A DNA stretch of 64,000 nucleotides from Spongospora subterranea f. sp. subterranea. Taxonomy: Eukaryota > Endomyxa: Phytomyxea > Phytomyxea > Plasmodiophorida. Below are positions 62,922 to 64,000 of the stretch, piece after piece. Position 1 is the first letter of the stretch, and the number at the start of each line of letters is the position of its first letter. Below the pieces are notes generated by a model. That model saw nothing but the letters and a program-made list of their open reading frames with translations, had not been told where the DNA came from and did not search any database. The DNA lies in NCBI GenBank assembly GCA_049724395.1, contig JAUGWO010000233.1, positions 1-64,000 on the forward strand, read 5' to 3'. The position numbers and the translations under genes were made by a program.

Positions 62922-64000
62922 TTAATTCAGACAAGGTTGAGTTTGCTCGTTGATGTTTTCATGGTGCTTGTAAACGAAATTCTCATCTAAACTGTCGAGA
63001 TGTTTCGTGAACGCGTCTTGCTGCTTGAGCCACGGATGCTGTCCGCACTGTTCGAACGCATCGGCGATCCATCGATCCTTCCGGTTCTTGGTATTGATTT
63101 CATCGTACGCTGTCTCGATCATCTCAATAAGGCTTTCTCTCGGGACGGACAACACGCTCCCGGACAGCATTTCTGCTGATAGGTCACCAATTGCATCCGC
63201 TCTGAACCGGTAGTATGCCTCCTTAATCTTCGACTTCAGGGGCTTATTGATTGCGATGTCACAAACCTGTATTATAGAGGTCATTCCATCGGGAATATAC
63301 TCGATGAAAATCTTCCCGCCATTCTTGGCATGATTCTTGGCTAGCCAATCGTCGATCAGGTCACCATAATGCGTTGTCGATCGATCTACGATTAGCAACG
63401 TGTTCTGTGTGGGGAACATCTTCAGCAACCACTCCAGGTATAGAATGAAGACGTATCGTGTCATCCAATGGGATGGGTTGAACAAAACCGTGCTCTTTGT
63501 ATAGTGTGCCCAATCGTGCATGAGAGTCGATCCGAACACCCCTGTGTCTATGATAAAAGGTGGGAGGAGCTGCGACGATAACAAGCTGGCCGTTACCACC
63601 AACGTTACCCCTTTCTTCTCATTTGCAACGGGCACAATCGTACCAACCCGCTTTGTTCCGGTCGGGACGAGCACACGATCAGTCGATTGGTAATGATGAA
63701 TGAAGGTTTCATCCATGTTGAATACATTGTCAACCTTGAGACGGATTGCAGCCTCGCGAATAAGCTTGGAAGTGGTCATAGCAATTTCCTTCCAGTCCAT
63801 CGGGACCTTCTGCGATATCGAACCTAGACGGTCCGCGTATCGAATGCGCGCAAGCAGGCGCGACAACCAGACAGACAAGCGATGCTTGTCGTTCACCAGG
63901 GTCATGAACTTCTTGTCTTTGGCATCGCGTCGCCCCCACTTCGCGCGCGTCGTCACGTAGACTTCCTCCCTAGTCACTGGATCACCTCGCTCGAAACGGT
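62922..64000 (-). CDS. pogo/Tigger-type DDE transposase, N-terminus beyond the window edge
   Basis: The open frame runs from the right window edge (ERGDPVTREEVYV precedes the first Met at 63977) to the stop at 62922. The DDE_1 catalytic domain is visible: NVFNMDETFIHHYQ (first Asp), NTLLIVDRSTTHYGDL (second Asp) and IPDGMTSIIQVCDIAINKPL (third acidic residue and the 'Q..D......K' motif of the Tc1/mariner-pogo group). TLVVTASLLSSQLLPPFIID fits the conserved 'T...G..LPP..I' strand. The N-terminal CENP-B-type DNA-binding domain would lie outside the window; only its end (RLSVWLSRLLARIRYADRLG) may be inside. No stops or frameshifts, so this may be recently active. Confidence 0.85.
   Translation of the reverse strand, partial: RFERGDPVTREEVYVTTRAKWGRRDAKDKKFMTLVNDKHRLSVWLSRLLARIRYADRLGSISQKVPMDWKEIAMTTSKLIREAAIRLKVDNVFNMDETFIHHYQSTDRVLVPTGTKRVGTIVPVANEKKGVTLVVTASLLSSQLLPPFIIDTGVFGSTLMHDWAHYTKSTVLFNPSHWMTRYVFILYLEWLLKMFPTQNTLLIVDRSTTHYGDLIDDWLAKNHAKNGGKIFIEYIPDGMTSIIQVCDIAINKPLKSKIKEAYYRFRADAIGDLSAEMLSGSVLSVPRESLIEMIETAYDEINTKNRKDRWIADAFEQCGQHPWLKQQDAFTKHLDSLDENFVYKHHENINEQTQPCLN

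Overview
This is a nuclear genomic window from a microbial eukaryote. The supported genes are split by GT-AG introns of about 50 to 320 bases, and most of the rest is decayed transposable elements: chromodomain Ty3/gypsy, Ty1/copia, hAT, PIF/Harbinger, MULE and pogo/Tigger. There are no prokaryotic operons and no rRNA or clear tRNA genes. I cannot name the organism. A small-genome protist (for example a rhizarian or stramenopile) or a basal fungus would fit; that placement is inference.

Layout. 1-5.3 kb: two tandem, broken chromodomain gypsy pol remnants (+). 5.3-6.4 kb: a truncated hAT transposase (-). 6.4-11.0 kb: the best preserved gypsy element (-), with gag-protease and pol reading frames and a 183-base 3' LTR but no visible 5' LTR. 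11.5-16.1 kb: scattered copia pieces and one EF-hand exon. 18-20.3 kb: a nest of related direct and inverted repeats, including an 0.8-kb foldback element. 22.8-25.9 kb: a complete 12-exon patatin-type triacylglycerol lipase gene (-). 27.2-28.5 kb: a broken FunK1-like kinase. 29.0-29.5 kb: two hairpins. 31-33.4 kb: a copine-like gene (+). 33.7-34.4 kb: a Harbinger remnant. 34.5-35.3 kb: a single-pass membrane protein. 36.3-38.7 kb: a MULE remnant. 42.9-45.9 kb: SPB1, the rRNA methyltransferase, in three exons. 46.5-48.5 kb: a possible unknown gene. 48.6-55.5 kb: gypsy and copia fragments, a 377-base inverted-repeat element and a decayed membrane-protein copy. 56.2-58.8 kb: a compact gypsy derivative. 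59.7-60.4 kb: the intact membrane-protein copy. 60.8-62.4 kb: a foldback sequence and a gypsy fragment with its LTR. 62.8-64.0 kb: a pogo/Tigger transposase with ordered palindromic repeats at its 3' end.

The most unusual object is the 56,192-58,752 element. It is flanked by a 5-base target duplication (CCGTA). It carries one intact 439-codon in-frame 'mini-polyprotein' lacking every catalytic core. One end is a 731-base palindrome with two 329-base arms that I read as identical.

The cellular genes are independent housekeeping or signalling genes: lipid mobilisation (patatin lipase), Ca2+/phospholipid signalling (copine) and ribosome biogenesis (SPB1). I see no shared pathway; they sit as islands in repeat-rich DNA.
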